Positions 1-10,269 of a DNA stretch of 21,300 nucleotides are shown one piece after another (within the stretch, counting starts at the first letter, position 1; each line of letters starts with the position of its first letter). Made by a program: the position numbers and the translations under genes. The stretch comes from Apostichopus parvimensis (taxonomy: Eukaryota > Echinodermata > Holothuroidea > Aspidochirotida > Stichopodidae). A model generated the notes under the pieces. The model was given only the letters and a program-made list of their open reading frames with translations. It was not told the DNA's origin and made no database searches. The stretch is from assembly GCA_000934455.1 (NCBI GenBank), contig KN889941.1, positions 3,524 through 24,823 on the forward strand, given 5' to 3'.

Positions 1-300
1 TGCTCTACGATCACATGACAAAATATCTCCCGCGCGCGCCACAAAAACATCGCTGAGCTATAAAAACATCGCCCGCCGGTGTGAAAGGTCCTGCCACCTT
101 TTTATCGCGTCGCGTCGCGTCGCGTCGCACCCGGTGTGAAAGCGCCTTTAAAGACCACATTACTGTGATGAACGACTGATTACCGTAAGTCACCGGGGAA
201 CCGGATATGGTAAGGGGTATGCTACAACAATTATTACAACAATTAATAACGTATAGTTGTGAGGCACTATTGCACAATAGCGCCAAAAAGTTAATCTACA
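1..300. repeat. GC-rich short-repeat region at the left edge
   Basis: A CGCGT pentamer is repeated at 106-128. It is bracketed by two exact copies of CCGGTGTGAAAG (76-87 and 131-142). The octamer-scale motif AAAAACATCGC also occurs twice, near 43-53 and 62-72. This GC-rich patch contrasts with its AT-rich surroundings and looks like the inner part of a repetitive element whose left end lies outside the window. The minus-strand reading frame across it is low complexity (Arg/Asp rich) and is not supported as a gene. Confidence 0.5.
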
Positions 301-345
301 TTAGCCTGGCGTACAATGATTTGAATTAGTTGAAACTTGAAAGCT

Positions 346-563
346 GATTGGGACAATTTCCTGCTAATACCCGCAGAAATTTACATAGTTCTGTGTAAAT
401 ACCACTCAATACTTTCCTCCCATATCATGCTTCAAAGCACTCGTCTTGACAGTGCGAACAATTTTATTAGATTGAAAAAATGGCATTGATACTGCCCGTA
501 CTGTCAATACGAGTGCTTTGAAGCGGGACATGAAAGTACAATTTAGAAAAATAAGTTAATTGG
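346..563. mobile_element. Diverged fold-back MITE, copy 1
   Basis: This segment matches, in the same order and orientation, the better preserved element at 19078-19276. Shared blocks are the left end (GGGACAATTTCCT), an inner arm (CAAAGCACTCGT...TTGACAGT) and its inverted partner (ACTGTCAATACGAGTGCTTTGAAGCGGGACAT). The inner arms form a long imperfect inverted repeat around about 425-460 and 490-532. The outer terminal repeat is decayed on the right (ends TTAATTGG). There is no coding capacity, so it is a non-autonomous element. It ends about 190 bp upstream of the carrier start codon. Target-site duplications were not identified. Confidence 0.7.
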
Positions 564-754
564 AAAACGATACGGTCAATTACTTAGTTGTATGCAGTCT
601 CAATCAAAGATGGCTGCCCCCACAACCCGTACCGGGCACAGAAACTAATTTCTGTGTACCCTGGCCGTAATTATGGGAAGAGTCAGTCCTGATTTGTGGA
701 GTATAGATGATGCTGTGGCGGTTGATAGTGTAATCGTGATATCTAAGTTGAAAA
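564..754 (+). promoter_or_regulatory. 5' flank / probable 5'UTR of the carrier gene with YY1-like site and uORFs
   Basis: The start of transcription cannot be placed. AAGATGGCTGCC at 607-618 is one base from the YY1 consensus that often lies at or just after transcription starts. It also contains an ATG in good initiation context that opens a 12-codon uORF (610-648, ending in TAA). Further ATGs follow: 673 (a frame that runs past the main start) and 707/710 (in frame with the main start but stopped at 731-733). Whether these are transcribed depends on the unknown start site. Confidence 0.35.
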
Positions 755-1156
755 ATGGCTGGTACGAATACCATAAACTTGAGTGAATATTTCTTGGGAG
801 GCCTCGGTGCGTGCGGTGCTTGTTTGTTTACAAACCCATTGGAGGTAGTCAAAACTCGTATGCAACTTCAAGGCGAGTTGAGATCACGAGGGTCCTACAG
901 TAGGCACTATAGGAATGTTTTCCATGCATTTTTTACGATAGGGAAAGTGGACGGCCTGAGGGCTTTACAAAAAGGCTTGATACCTGGGCTTTGGTACCAG
1001 CTGTTTATGAACGGAGTACGGCTGGGTACCTATCAAACACTGGTTAACATTGGCATGACCAAGAATTCTGAAGGAGAAGTTAGTTTACCAAAGAGTGTGG
1101 CTGCAGGTGCATTCTCAGGATGTGTTGGTGCAGTTTTTGGAAGCCCATTTTATCTG
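755..1156 (+). CDS. SLC25A35: SLC25A34/35-like exon 1 (carrier repeat 1 and start of repeat 2)
   Basis: This exon encodes residues 1-134, from the initiator Met to the ...GSPFYL of the second carrier signature. It ends at CTG|GTGAGT (GT at 1157-1158). A second, nearly identical donor, CTG|GTGAGT, lies 15 nt further on (GT at 1172-1173). I chose the first because it joins directly to IKTHLQ in exon 2, as in relatives. Confidence 0.9.
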
Positions 1157-3631
1157 GTGAGTATTTATCTGGTGAGTAGTCAGCTATATATGATGAGAAA
1201 TACTTAAACTGTGTGGTACAATACAGACAAAGCAGTGGTGTTATTAGACAGACAACTCCAACCCCTCCCCCCCACCACAAACCAAAAATAAGTAGAAGAT
1301 GAAAGTCAAAAAATGTTCTTGTTTTGGAGCTAGTATGCCTAGCATATCAAGAGGGTGACACCAAGACATTAGTGTTCTTTTCCTGTCAAACCCTGTTAGG
1401 CTTCAAGTCAATCATTTTTTTGCACTCTTCAAAATATTGTCATAATTTCCCAGTGAGAAATGTGTTCATGACTTGTTCAGGTGTCCCAAATGGAATAAAG
1501 TTTCAACGGTGGATGTACAGTGTGTTGTGATCTTCACATATCATCCACATGTTAACTTCATTGGTACTGTAGTAATTTTACTGCCAGTGAATAAGGCCAT
1601 TAAAATGAGGTTAAGAGGTTACGTGGGGACTTTTCAAGATTGTGTATGGTTTTGAAAATTTATCCTTCACTGACTTTTTCATGTTTGCTAATAGTAGTTG
1701 TACCAGAGGTCATTTTCACAGATATGCTTGAGACACACCAGGAAATATTTTAATGTTCTAATTTCTTGGGGTATGTCAACTTAAAAGAATAAGCCGATAA
1801 TATAATTTGCATAAATGAAAGGAATATGAATAAATATTACTTTTTACTTGTACTTTTTAGCAAGTGGGCAAACTTGTGAAATTGTAGGCATATATAGTAC
1901 ACTGTGTGTCACAACTTTCTGTATTGTGTAACAGTGTACATAATTGAATTAGTTACTCCTTGAGTTGATGAATACTCAGTTAGCTTTGATACAGTTTACT
2001 GGTGCATATGAGTGACCTGAGCTTTTCTCCGAACAGTGACCTGGAAATTTGTATGTATGTATGTATGTATGTATGTATGTATGTATGTATGTATGTATGT
2101 ATGTATGTATGTATGTATGTATGTTTGGGTATATATATGTATTTTAGATCCTCCCGCAAGCAGGAACTTGCGAAGAAGCCATCATTGGCTTATCAAAGCC
2201 GCAAGCTGACCGAAGTCAGTCTCTTAGATTCATATTTAACGTCCATGATTATGAATTGTCAACAACTCTGTAACTTGACGACAAACATTAATTTTGGAGT
2301 GACTCAAACTCGGGACCTTGTGATTGACAGGCACCGGTGTTAACCTGCTTAACACACATTTGTGGCTGCAAAGCTTCTCTTCTGTGGTCATCGACTGAAG
2401 AACAATAATACAGTAGGCTGTTGCACAACAAAACTGAACTTCAGCATTTGAGCTACATTTGAGCTTCTAATAGTACTTACTGTAGCAAATGTTTTGCTCC
2501 TAAATTTACCAATTTCTCTCTCGAACTAAATGCCAGATGTATGGTAATATTAAGAATATTCTATTTCAGATTAAAACACACCTACAAGCTTTGGCAGATC
2601 AAAGAATAGCAGTTGGGCACCAACACCTCCACAATGGGATGATTCAAGCCTTCAGTGGGATCATTTCACGGGAAGGTGTCCGAGGACTTTGGAGGGGTGC
2701 AACTGGGGCCATGGCAAGGGTCTCAGTGGGGTCTGCAGCCCAGCTGTCCACATTTTCAAAATGCAAAGACATTGTAGAACAGTTACAGGTATGGAATGAA
2801 ATGTATGATACAAGTGTGGATATCCTAAACAGGAAGGAGGATTGACGGAGGGGGGGGGGGCTATCTTAATCCACAGGATAAAAGTGGTATCCGTAGTCAC
2901 CATGTTGAGGTAATATTACAGAAAGGATTGGAATTATTTATAATAATTTAACCTCTCTACCAAATACATGAAGAAGACATTAATATATCGTATATTATAT
3001 ACGCAATTATTTCCACAGTAGAAAAACTAAGTGCCGTGTTGGCCTATCTTCAATATCGTATTTACTTCTGATTCAGATTGATTCCTCTCGCATTTCTTTT
3101 CTATTCAAATTGAATTTTTGAATTCCCTTCAGAAAATATTTCTACCTCAAACCTTTAGTTGGCAATTTTGGATTTTTTTTTGGATTTCAAGAAGTGACCT
3201 CTAACCACAAATCTGGATGTTTGTAGTATATCTCTTTGGGAGCTGACCAAAACTTTTAAAATTAGCACGAAAACTGTTGGTTTATAAGAGCTTTGTTTTC
3301 CCTCCTTTTTTCTTCTTCTTAGATATTTTCTCCAGGGAGCATCCTGATACCGTTGGTTGCCAGTATGGTGGGAGGGGTCGCTGTCGTTTGTTGCATGACA
3401 CCATTTGACGTCATCAGCACTAGACTCTACAACCAAGGAGTCGATGCGAAGGGAAGAGGCCTGTACTACTCGGGAGTAGCAGATTGCTTCTGGAAGATTC
3501 TGAATAAAGAAGGACCATTTGGTTTCTACAAAGGTTGGTCAGCATCCTGGTTCCGGTTAGCCCCTCACACCGTTTTGAGTTTGGTCTGCTGGGATCAACT
3601 CAGGGCGCTGCACCGGAGTTATAAGACGTAA
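755..3631 (+). CDS. SLC25A35: Mitochondrial solute carrier, SLC25A34/SLC25A35 type (three exons)
   Basis: The spliced CDS joins 755-1156, 2570-2788 and 3323-3631, all phase 0, giving about 309 residues against about 300 in vertebrate members. The product is a six-helix mitochondrial inner-membrane carrier. Three repeats are visible: PLEVVKTR (28-35), PFYLIKTH (131-138, lacking the acidic residue, which I recall as normal for this subfamily) and PFDVISTR (234-241). Family landmarks include [18 protein letters not shown], a KVDGL..LQKGL stretch, IAVGHQH and TRLYNQ. The start is fixed by family length and a good context (A at -3, G at +4). Human paralogues A34 and A35 both match: repeat 1 looks closer to A35 and repeat 3 to A34, so this may be the pre-duplication gene. 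The substrate is not established; yeast Oac1-like dicarboxylate/oxaloacetate transport is a family-level guess. It is convergent with the TRIM gene. Confidence 0.93.
1157..2569 (+). other. Intron 1 of the carrier gene
   Basis: A 1413-nt intron bounded by GTGAGT and TATTTCAG. It begins with the duplicated donor sequence, continues AT-rich with a C-rich run near 1260-1273, and carries the microsatellite-tailed SINE at 2051-2357. The short open frames within it show no family features. Confidence 0.85.
2051..2357 (-). mobile_element. tRNA-derived SINE with tetranucleotide tail, copy 1
   Basis: Read on the minus strand, a degenerate tRNA-like head (box B-like GAGTTTGAGTCAC; box A decayed) starts near 2357. 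A body of about 200 bp follows, and the 3' end is a pure CATA repeat (TATG on the plus strand, about 2051-2124). The body is almost the same as at 6825-7108. It lies antisense in carrier intron 1. The open frame with Met-Tyr-Val-Cys repeats here is an artefact of the tail. Confidence 0.8.
2570..2788 (+). CDS. SLC25A35: SLC25A34/35-like exon 2 (carrier repeat 2)
   Basis: A 219-nt, 73-codon exon between TATTTCAG and CAG|GTATGG. It encodes IKTHLQA, then IAVGHQH, GLWRGA and [11 protein letters not shown], which match the second carrier repeat of SLC25A34/35 closely. Phase is 0 at both ends. Confidence 0.92.
2789..3322 (+). other. Intron 2 of the carrier gene
   Basis: A 534-nt intron from GTATGG to a long pyrimidine tract ending TTCTTCTTAG. 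It includes a poly-G run near 2849-2860 and AT-rich sequence; nothing else is recognisable. Confidence 0.85.
3323..3631 (+). CDS. SLC25A35: SLC25A34/35-like exon 3 (carrier repeat 3 and stop)
   Basis: This exon encodes residues 208-309 and ends in TAA at 3629-3631. It carries the third signature [14 protein letters not shown] and the terminal [18 protein letters not shown], both typical of SLC25A34/35. Confidence 0.92.
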   Translation: MFSPGSILIPLVASMVGGVAVVCCMTPFDVISTRLYNQGVDAKGRGLYYSGVADCFWKILNKEGPFGFYKGWSASWFRLAPHTVLSLVCWDQLRALHRSYKT

Positions 3632-4017
3632 AACAAAATATAAAAAAATATGTTGTTGCGCTTTTGAAATGAATTTAGATTTAGTAACTAATAACCTAGA
3701 TGCTGTCTCGTCTAATGCGATATGCTAATGTTTGACTACCATCTTGTATTTGCATTTGACTACCTTCTAACAGCGAGCAATTAACTGCATGACATTATGT
3801 TGCCGGAGAAGTGCAATTCAGCATAAATCTTGTAGTAAATTTCTTGCATAATTATCACACCAAATTGTCTTTTTTGGGGGGAAAAATTTGAAAACATATA
3901 TCCACTTTTTTTCCTACACCAACCACACTCTTATAGCAGGCCAACGTATGGCTAGGCTATGAGCAATGGCAGATCCAGGAATTCACAAAAGAGGGGGTGT
4001 GGCTATGGGATTGTTGA
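3632..4017. other. 3' flank of the carrier gene
   Basis: AT-rich sequence after the stop. No canonical AATAAA was seen close by: an A/T run with TATAAA lies just after the stop, and the first clear AATAAA is at 4539-4544, beyond a SINE. The end of the transcript cannot be set from sequence alone. Confidence 0.4.
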
Positions 4018-4210
4018 TGAGAGAGCATGTGGTCAAGTGGTTAAGGCAGTGAACTTGTGATCTAAGGTTTGCAGGTTCGAGTCCTGGCCAGATCATGTCT
4101 TTGTGTCCTTGGGCAAAGCACTTTATCTCCATTGCCTCTCTTCACTCAGGTGTATAAATAGGGACCTGCGAGGTAACTTGTAAATATGGTTGCGTGTACA
4201 GGTTTGTGGT
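4018..4210 (+). mobile_element. tRNA-derived SINE, second family
   Basis: The head has an intact-looking RNA polymerase III promoter: box A TGGTCAAGTGG (4030-4040) and box B GGTTCGAGTCC (4074-4084), spaced as in a tRNA. A body follows with CTTGGGCAAAGCACTTTA and GGTGTATAAATAGGGACCT, blocks I recall from SINEs of several marine invertebrates (not checked). The right end is uncertain. It is in sense orientation, about 390 bp beyond the carrier stop. Confidence 0.75.
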
Positions 4211-6824
4211 TGCACTCTACGCAGTTGCACTCTCACTGCAGTACCCTAGGATAGATTGTTTGAATTTTACACACTTTGGTGTGTGGGTGTGACAATTTAC
4301 CAGTGATCAGAGGTTAAGTTATGTAGTCATGTGAGGGGGCTTGGCCTCAAACAAGACTGTAAATTTTCAACTTTAACTTTGTCGACTACCATGTAGGGAG
4401 GCTTGGGAATCAGCTCCCAGAGTAAGATAAAGTTTCAGTTGTCAAATGGTAAATGTCAGGAGGTCATTTAGCTACCACTTTGTCATTCTAAAATCAGAAA
4501 AATTGTAAGAATATGGAGGCATTCTAAATTTGGCGAGCAATAAAAAGATTTGAGAGACCAGATATAAGGCTAAGGTTCTTGTATATTGGATAAGCAAAAG
4601 TACAGGAGAATTACTCGAAAAGTGAATGATGAAAAGGTATACCGTACCTAAAATATCCCGTTAAATAGATGGTCCTTATTGCTTTGATGAAGTTGAAAGC
4701 ACAGTTAAGAGTTAAATGTAAGAAACTGGTTTGGATTTCTAAGAGGAAGAATTCTTGCAGCAGCTCTACTATTTAGACTGTTTTTGCCCCTTATGTCATG
4801 TGGAAGAAAGAAATGTCATAGTTTTTAGGATGAAGGTCAAAGGTCATTTTATATGCCAGCTTTGATCAAAATTTCAAAATATTTGGATTTAGAATGAAAT
4901 CAATTCACTGCACCCTTTTTTTATATCAGTGGGTGAATTGCTGATTTTTGAAATTGTGCTATTATAAATGAATTTGTTAAAACAATTATGTGCAATCATG
5001 TAATTAATTAAGTTAGCCACTTCAGTTTCACTCCTAACTCTTCAGCAGTAAGTGATTTTTCTTGGACTCAATTTACATCAATTCAGAGGATTATTTTGTA
5101 CAAGAAACCTTTATATCAGTTGCAAGGGTCACAAATGTTGATTTTATATCTGATAAGTTTCACTAATTTTGGGCTAATTATGTATGCAAATATGCAAATT
5201 AGGTCCCCAAATAGCTTATTTTGGAATACATACTACCAATTGTAATTTTTGGTGTATTTTATATTAAAATAGTATTATCTAAAATATTTCCTATCATTTG
5301 AGACCAAAAATTGTTGGAAATGGTTGAAAAATGACCGAGATGTAAGGATTGGCATAAGAACTGAGGGGATGCCCCCAACTCCAGGCTATGCTATACATGA
5401 ACAATACACGTACAGTATATATATACACGCACACGTGTATATTTTGCAAATATTTCTTACAACGAGTTGGTGGCGCTATGCAGATATTCATTGCTATGCT
5501 TTTGTAAGGAAGCTCGTAAAAAACATAATTTTTATTACATTTTTGAAAAAGGGTGACCGAGATATGATTTTTTGAAACAATGAAGACTTTTTCAACATTT
5601 TTTTTTCGGTTTTTGGAAGGGGTTTGGCAATATTCCGATGATAATTGAAATGTCCAATTCTCTATAGCCCTGATCTTTTCAGGGTAGTTTTTTTTTATGT
5701 TGGGCTTTTTCTAGAACATTTTTGAAGTTGCTGGCCTGTTTCTTAGTGGAGCCTAGATTTTAATGGAAAAAATAGTCAAAATGTAGAATTTTCACACTTT
5801 TTTAAACAAAACAAAGTTTGAAGGAAAATTTTGGAAATAAACATCAATAGCACCCCCTAAAACATAATATTTTTGAATAGATCTGTATTTCAGCTTTCAG
5901 GGAATATACAAATTGTTCAAATTGTTTGCTTTTGGGGGCATAATCAGCCCAGTAAAAGGTTGAAGGGCCAAGGTACGGAGATGGAGTGTACAACTAACCA
6001 CATGTGCATAGAGAATATTTCTCTTGCAATAACATATGAATAACACTGTCTTTCAACAGAATGCCCTATCATTTTTTTCTTCTTTTTTTGGTGCTGCTCA
6101 ACATTAAAATTTTAGAACAACAACGATCATGAGGTTTTCAAGTTTCATTCGAAACAATTGAATAAAAAAAAAAGTGAATTGGTTTTGAATTTTTCAAAAT
6201 GCATTTTGCTTGTTATTTATACTGAAAAGAAGCCTAAACAAATGTTGAGAAGATGGAATATTAAGAATCAAATGAAACCCTTTGATTACTCACAAACTTC
6301 CATTTTGTAAAACAAATTAACGAATGGGTAATTAGGGATGTCTTAGACTTAACTGTGATTAATGGTAATCTTGAATAATACTGAGTTTTCAAAATATCTA
6401 TTTTACCCAAAACTGACCAACCCTTCTGTTTGCAAGAGTGCCCCATATTTGACAAATTTTTGAAATATCTCAAATATTTTACTTCATACTATTACATTTT
6501 GGTATTCACCATGGATGTGATCAATTTATTTTGTTTAAATTTTTTTAAATTATTTTGCTTTAAAATAACACAAGAGTTTAAGGTGTTACTATCTGATATC
6601 AAATAGATATTGCCTTAGATACTGCCTTCTTTGCTAAATTTTACCACAATATTCTGCCGATTGTGGCATTAATATTTGTATGAACTAACCATAAGGGAAT
6701 CGGTTTTGTCATGTTTCACATAAATTCATAAATAAAATATGATAATTACATCAAACACTCTTCATGACGTCTTCTGTTTCTTTCTGATATTCCAAGTCAG
6801 CAGACCAAATCATGTTTCTTTGTT
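4211..6824. other. AT-rich intergenic spacer
   Basis: About 2.6 kb with no supported gene. Noted in it: a perfect nuclear-receptor DR1 motif (4834-4846), AT-rich homopolymer runs, an alternating TATATACACGCACACGTG segment near 5414-5440 with an E-box, and short direct repeats such as TGACCGAGAT near 5333 and 5555. The small reading frames have no recognisable features. Confidence 0.6.
4834..4846 (+). promoter_or_regulatory. Perfect DR1 nuclear-receptor motif
   Basis: AGGTCAAAGGTCA is the consensus direct repeat with one-base spacing bound by HNF4, RXR heterodimers and COUP-TF. It lies in intergenic DNA. A single motif of this length may be chance or part of a dispersed repeat. Confidence 0.35.
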
Positions 6825-7108
6825 TGTATGTATGTGTGTGTATGTATGCGTGTATGTATGTGTGTATGTATGTATGTATGTATTTTAAATCCTCCTGCAA
6901 GCAGGAACTCACGAAGAAGCCATCATTGGCTTATCAAAGCCGCAAGCTGACCGAAGCCAGTCTCTTAGATTCATATTTAACGTCCATGATTATGAATTGT
7001 CAATTGTCAACAACTCTGTAACTGGACGACATGCATTAATCTTGGAGTGACTCGAACACGGGACCTTATGATTGAAAAGCACCGGCGTTAACCACTGAGC
7101 TAACACTC
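6825..7108 (-). mobile_element. tRNA-derived SINE with tetranucleotide tail, copy 2
   Basis: The better preserved copy of the 2051-2357 element. On the minus strand the head reads TAGCTCAGTGGTTAACGCC (box A) and GTGTTCGAGTCAC (box B), then a body shared with copy 1, and an imperfect CATA/CACA tail at about 6825-6883. It differs from copy 1 by an extra CAATTG-type repeat of six bases (TTGTCAATTGTCAAC) and scattered changes. Confidence 0.85.
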
Positions 7109-7431
7109 CTATTTGTTAGTTTGTTTTTACTTGCAACAACACGATGTAACAAGAAGTAGTTGTATAACTACTATGCACCTGCTTTTTGGATATACGAGAC
7201 ATCCAGCAAAATACATTCGTCGATTTGGTATCAACCTCTTGAGTTATCATTACTTCACGATTCATAGCTGAACCGTGTAACAAACGGTACCGTATACCTG
7301 CTGTATGTCTGTCAAATCCTTCTGTCTTTCTCTGTATACGAGGTTTCCAGATTGGTCTTACCAAAAAACCACAGTGACTATATCATCCCGCTATCATTCA
7401 TGTGGAATTATTTTACGTACGGGTGGAGGGT
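7109..7431. other. Intergenic spacer between SINE and G-tract cluster
   Basis: Unique-looking sequence with no supported gene or recognised repeat. Confidence 0.5.
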
Positions 7432-7643
7432 GGGGGGGGGGTGGGGATAGCGAAGCAAGTTGCATGGGTGTCATGAAGAACATCACATACACCAGAGCGG
7501 GAAAAATATGATTATCATGTCTCCACAGAATCTGGACCAATTTCGACTGTTATCATGCACACCAACACATGGACCTTACATGAGAATTACTGAGGTCAAA
7601 GGTGTAGGCTAATTAGACAACTTTATATACCAGGGTGGCCGCG

Positions 7644-7678
<35 letters not shown>

Positions 7679-8475
7679 GGGAGAACCAACTATAGATATT
7701 CTCAGCAGAACCATACGACTGTGCCAGAAACATATTCCAATAACAATAATTAAAATTATACAACGGTATTTGCAAATGAAAGAAACTTGTGACCACTTAT
7801 CAAAACGAAAACTTGCTATATTTTAAGATATGCAGAGAGCTGCTAAAGTTTCTCAGCAAAAATAAGACTGTTTTCCGGGGGGGGGGGGGGGGGGGGCGTC
7901 AGGCATGAATGATCGCCGTCCTGGGGGATGGGTCTAAGGGGGGGGGAGATGTGTAACCAGAACACCCTATTATGAAAGTTCAAATATTTATCTAGATCCA
8001 TTAACTAGCTGCCAGGCAAAACGAAGAGAAGGTATGACAAGGTAAGGTACAATTATTATCTAACGTTCCTTTTATTTTTGTCTTCAACTATACTATCAAA
8101 ACAGCGATAAAATATCGATACAATATAAGGTTCCATTTTTTCCGTCTTGGTTGACATACATTTTGTATACATTATTTGTATCTTTTTGTTCACAAATAAA
8201 TCATTATAAAAAGGGAGGGGGCAAACAAAATATGGATAAATAACTACCTTAATAAACGTGTTGAACACAGCGCATGCGCAAATAGCAGATAATGTAAGCA
8301 ACAAACTAATATGACCGCACAAAGTTTTTTGGTTTGTTTACTTTTGGCAACAGTATTACATTGATGTGAAACAACTTTTTAAGTTATTTACGTCCCCCCC
8401 TCCCCGTAATCACTGTGTCGTTTCGACTCATCCAGGGATGCAACCACCATTTTTGTAGGGGGGGGGGGGGGGGGG
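7432..8475. repeat. Cluster of poly-G tracts
   Basis: Uninterrupted G runs on the plus strand lie at 7432-7441 (10), 7645-7677 (33), 7877-7896 (20) and 8458-8475 (18), with shorter runs near 7938-7946 and a C-rich run near 8394-8404. All the long runs are G on the same strand. They could form G-quadruplexes. Their exact lengths are doubtful because long homopolymers are error-prone in sequencing. Confidence 0.75.
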
Positions 8476-9708
8476 AGATGGCGGCAAAATGGTTATACCG
8501 TTATGGAAATAAATTTTGGTAAAATGGAGGGTTGCTAAGATACAAAATTGTGCTGTTAGTTGGAATATATAACGTTGTTGGAGCATCTTCGACTATTTAG
8601 GATATACTGCACATACATGTTATATATTTATGTACTGTAAACTAGCATATTTTGTAATACTGTCTGCCGGTGGGGTGGGGGTGGGGGACTCAGTGGTTGT
8701 GCCCCTGGACCCATTGATAAAAACTAATATAATCGGATTAGAGCGAAATTCGGGACACTCGATCTAAAGGCCGATAAATTCTGTCATACGATTTGACGAT
8801 AAAGCAACTCTAAGTAAGTTTTGAGAGGGGATTATATCTGGAGAATGCTAAGGTCGCTGATGCTTTTCCATATTCTGTAACACCTCCCCGGTATGAATAT
8901 GTCAAAGAGAGTTTATTACACTGTTAGAAAAAGGAAAATATATAAAATACGGAGAGACAAAAATATGAAAAAATGGATAATACAAGTCTGATGTCAAGGT
9001 TGCTTCGTGATAAAATCTAAAAATGTAATTACTAATTAAGGTAAATATAACATATATACGCCTTGCGTGTAAGTTGATAAAATATATTTTACGATTTAGA
9101 AATATTGGGAAGTAGGCGACAAGAAATATGGCAATATTTTAGATCACGGTATTGTCCAGGGTAAGAGTGATGGTTAAGAAAAAGATTAACTCATATTTAT
9201 CTGGGGTCCTATTTCAAATTTTGAAAAATGTAAATGTCACTTGATAGAAGAAATTGTTTCATCCTTTGTAATAAATACTTACCTGTTACAGTGTTATGGA
9301 ATCGTTTTATTACTGTTTAACCTATATGAAAAAAATTACTGTATATTTTCGTATATTAAAACAGACGAACATTTTATACATGGACACAGTATCATGTTGT
9401 ATGCAATGTTAAGCTTGTTTCAGAGACTAGATTTACCTGTGACCATCCGGGCATTTAAAACACGTCACACAAATTCAGACAGCATTGTTTTACTTTGCAA
9501 AGAACTTCCCCTCACGTGTTGTGTAGATGGAACAAATATTTCAAAGACAAACTTAAGATAAAGTATATTACAGATTATATTACAGATGAGTTTTTTATTT
9601 TTTTTTTATGGAATTGGAATACACTCTATGTAATTTAGCCGCAATAATCTGAACACTCAAACACTGAAAATAAAAACTTTCTAATATACAATGTACCTTT
9701 TACATTTA
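8476..9708. other. AT-rich intergenic spacer
   Basis: About 1.2 kb with a short G-rich patch (about 8672-8688) and no recognisable gene. A 106-codon plus-strand frame (9241-9561) has no known motif, skewed composition and no splice or promoter support. Confidence 0.5.
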
Positions 9709-9756
9709 ACGTTTGATCAAACGTCATTGGTCAGTTACGTCTTCGTGACGTTACCT
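9709..9756. promoter_or_regulatory. Palindrome cluster with CRE-like sites
   Basis: A perfect 16-bp palindrome, ACGTTTGATCAAACGT (9709-9724), is followed within 10 bp by an inverted CCAAT (ATTGG) and by a near-palindrome with ACGTC/GACGT arms (about 9736-9752) that includes TGACGTTA. The GATATC-centred CGATATCG follows at about 9760. Such density of ACGT cores suggests a bZIP-type regulatory site, but no transcript is known here. Confidence 0.3.
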
Positions 9757-10269
9757 TGGCGATATCGTAAATAATCTACGTTATGTCTGTTCATAACTGT
9801 ACTCTTGAAAGACAACTGGGATATTATTCAATTAAACACTTATGTCTGTAAGTTTATTGCAGAGGGGGCTGTGGGGAGGAAACACATTGAGAAACGGTAT
9901 AAAGAGAGGGTGATTTGAAGTCACCTAAACATGCGATATATTGGTAGATTTTAATTGATACAGGAAAGCCATATGGGCGGGGGGTTGACATGTATTGCCC
10001 TGATCAGTAACATACCTGTCTGCCAAATTTTACCCTGAGCTATTGTTAATTCATTTATTGTGAAAGATGCTTGATTTTTTTGCAACGATATGGCTCGGTA
10101 TGAGAGACATGCAGTACCCCTCATCAGTTATGCGATTGGCAACACTAAAACTATATATACATTGCTTTGACGAGCCATCGCTATACGTTTGCTATCAATG
10201 TATAAAGATACTTTAACACCCATTAATTCAAATCTGATTGTAAATAATTGAAAAGAGCAAAGACAATGA
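9757..10269. other. Intergenic spacer
   Basis: No gene or recognised repeat; mixed AT-rich sequence. Confidence 0.5.

Noticed and set aside
2002..2343. Plus-strand frame with Met-Tyr-Val-Cys repeats
   Set aside because: It reads through the TATG microsatellite and the antisense SINE body; the same occurs at 6812-7021.
9241..9561. 106-codon plus-strand frame in the spacer
   Set aside because: No recognised motif, ordinary AT-rich composition, and no promoter or splice support; likely chance.
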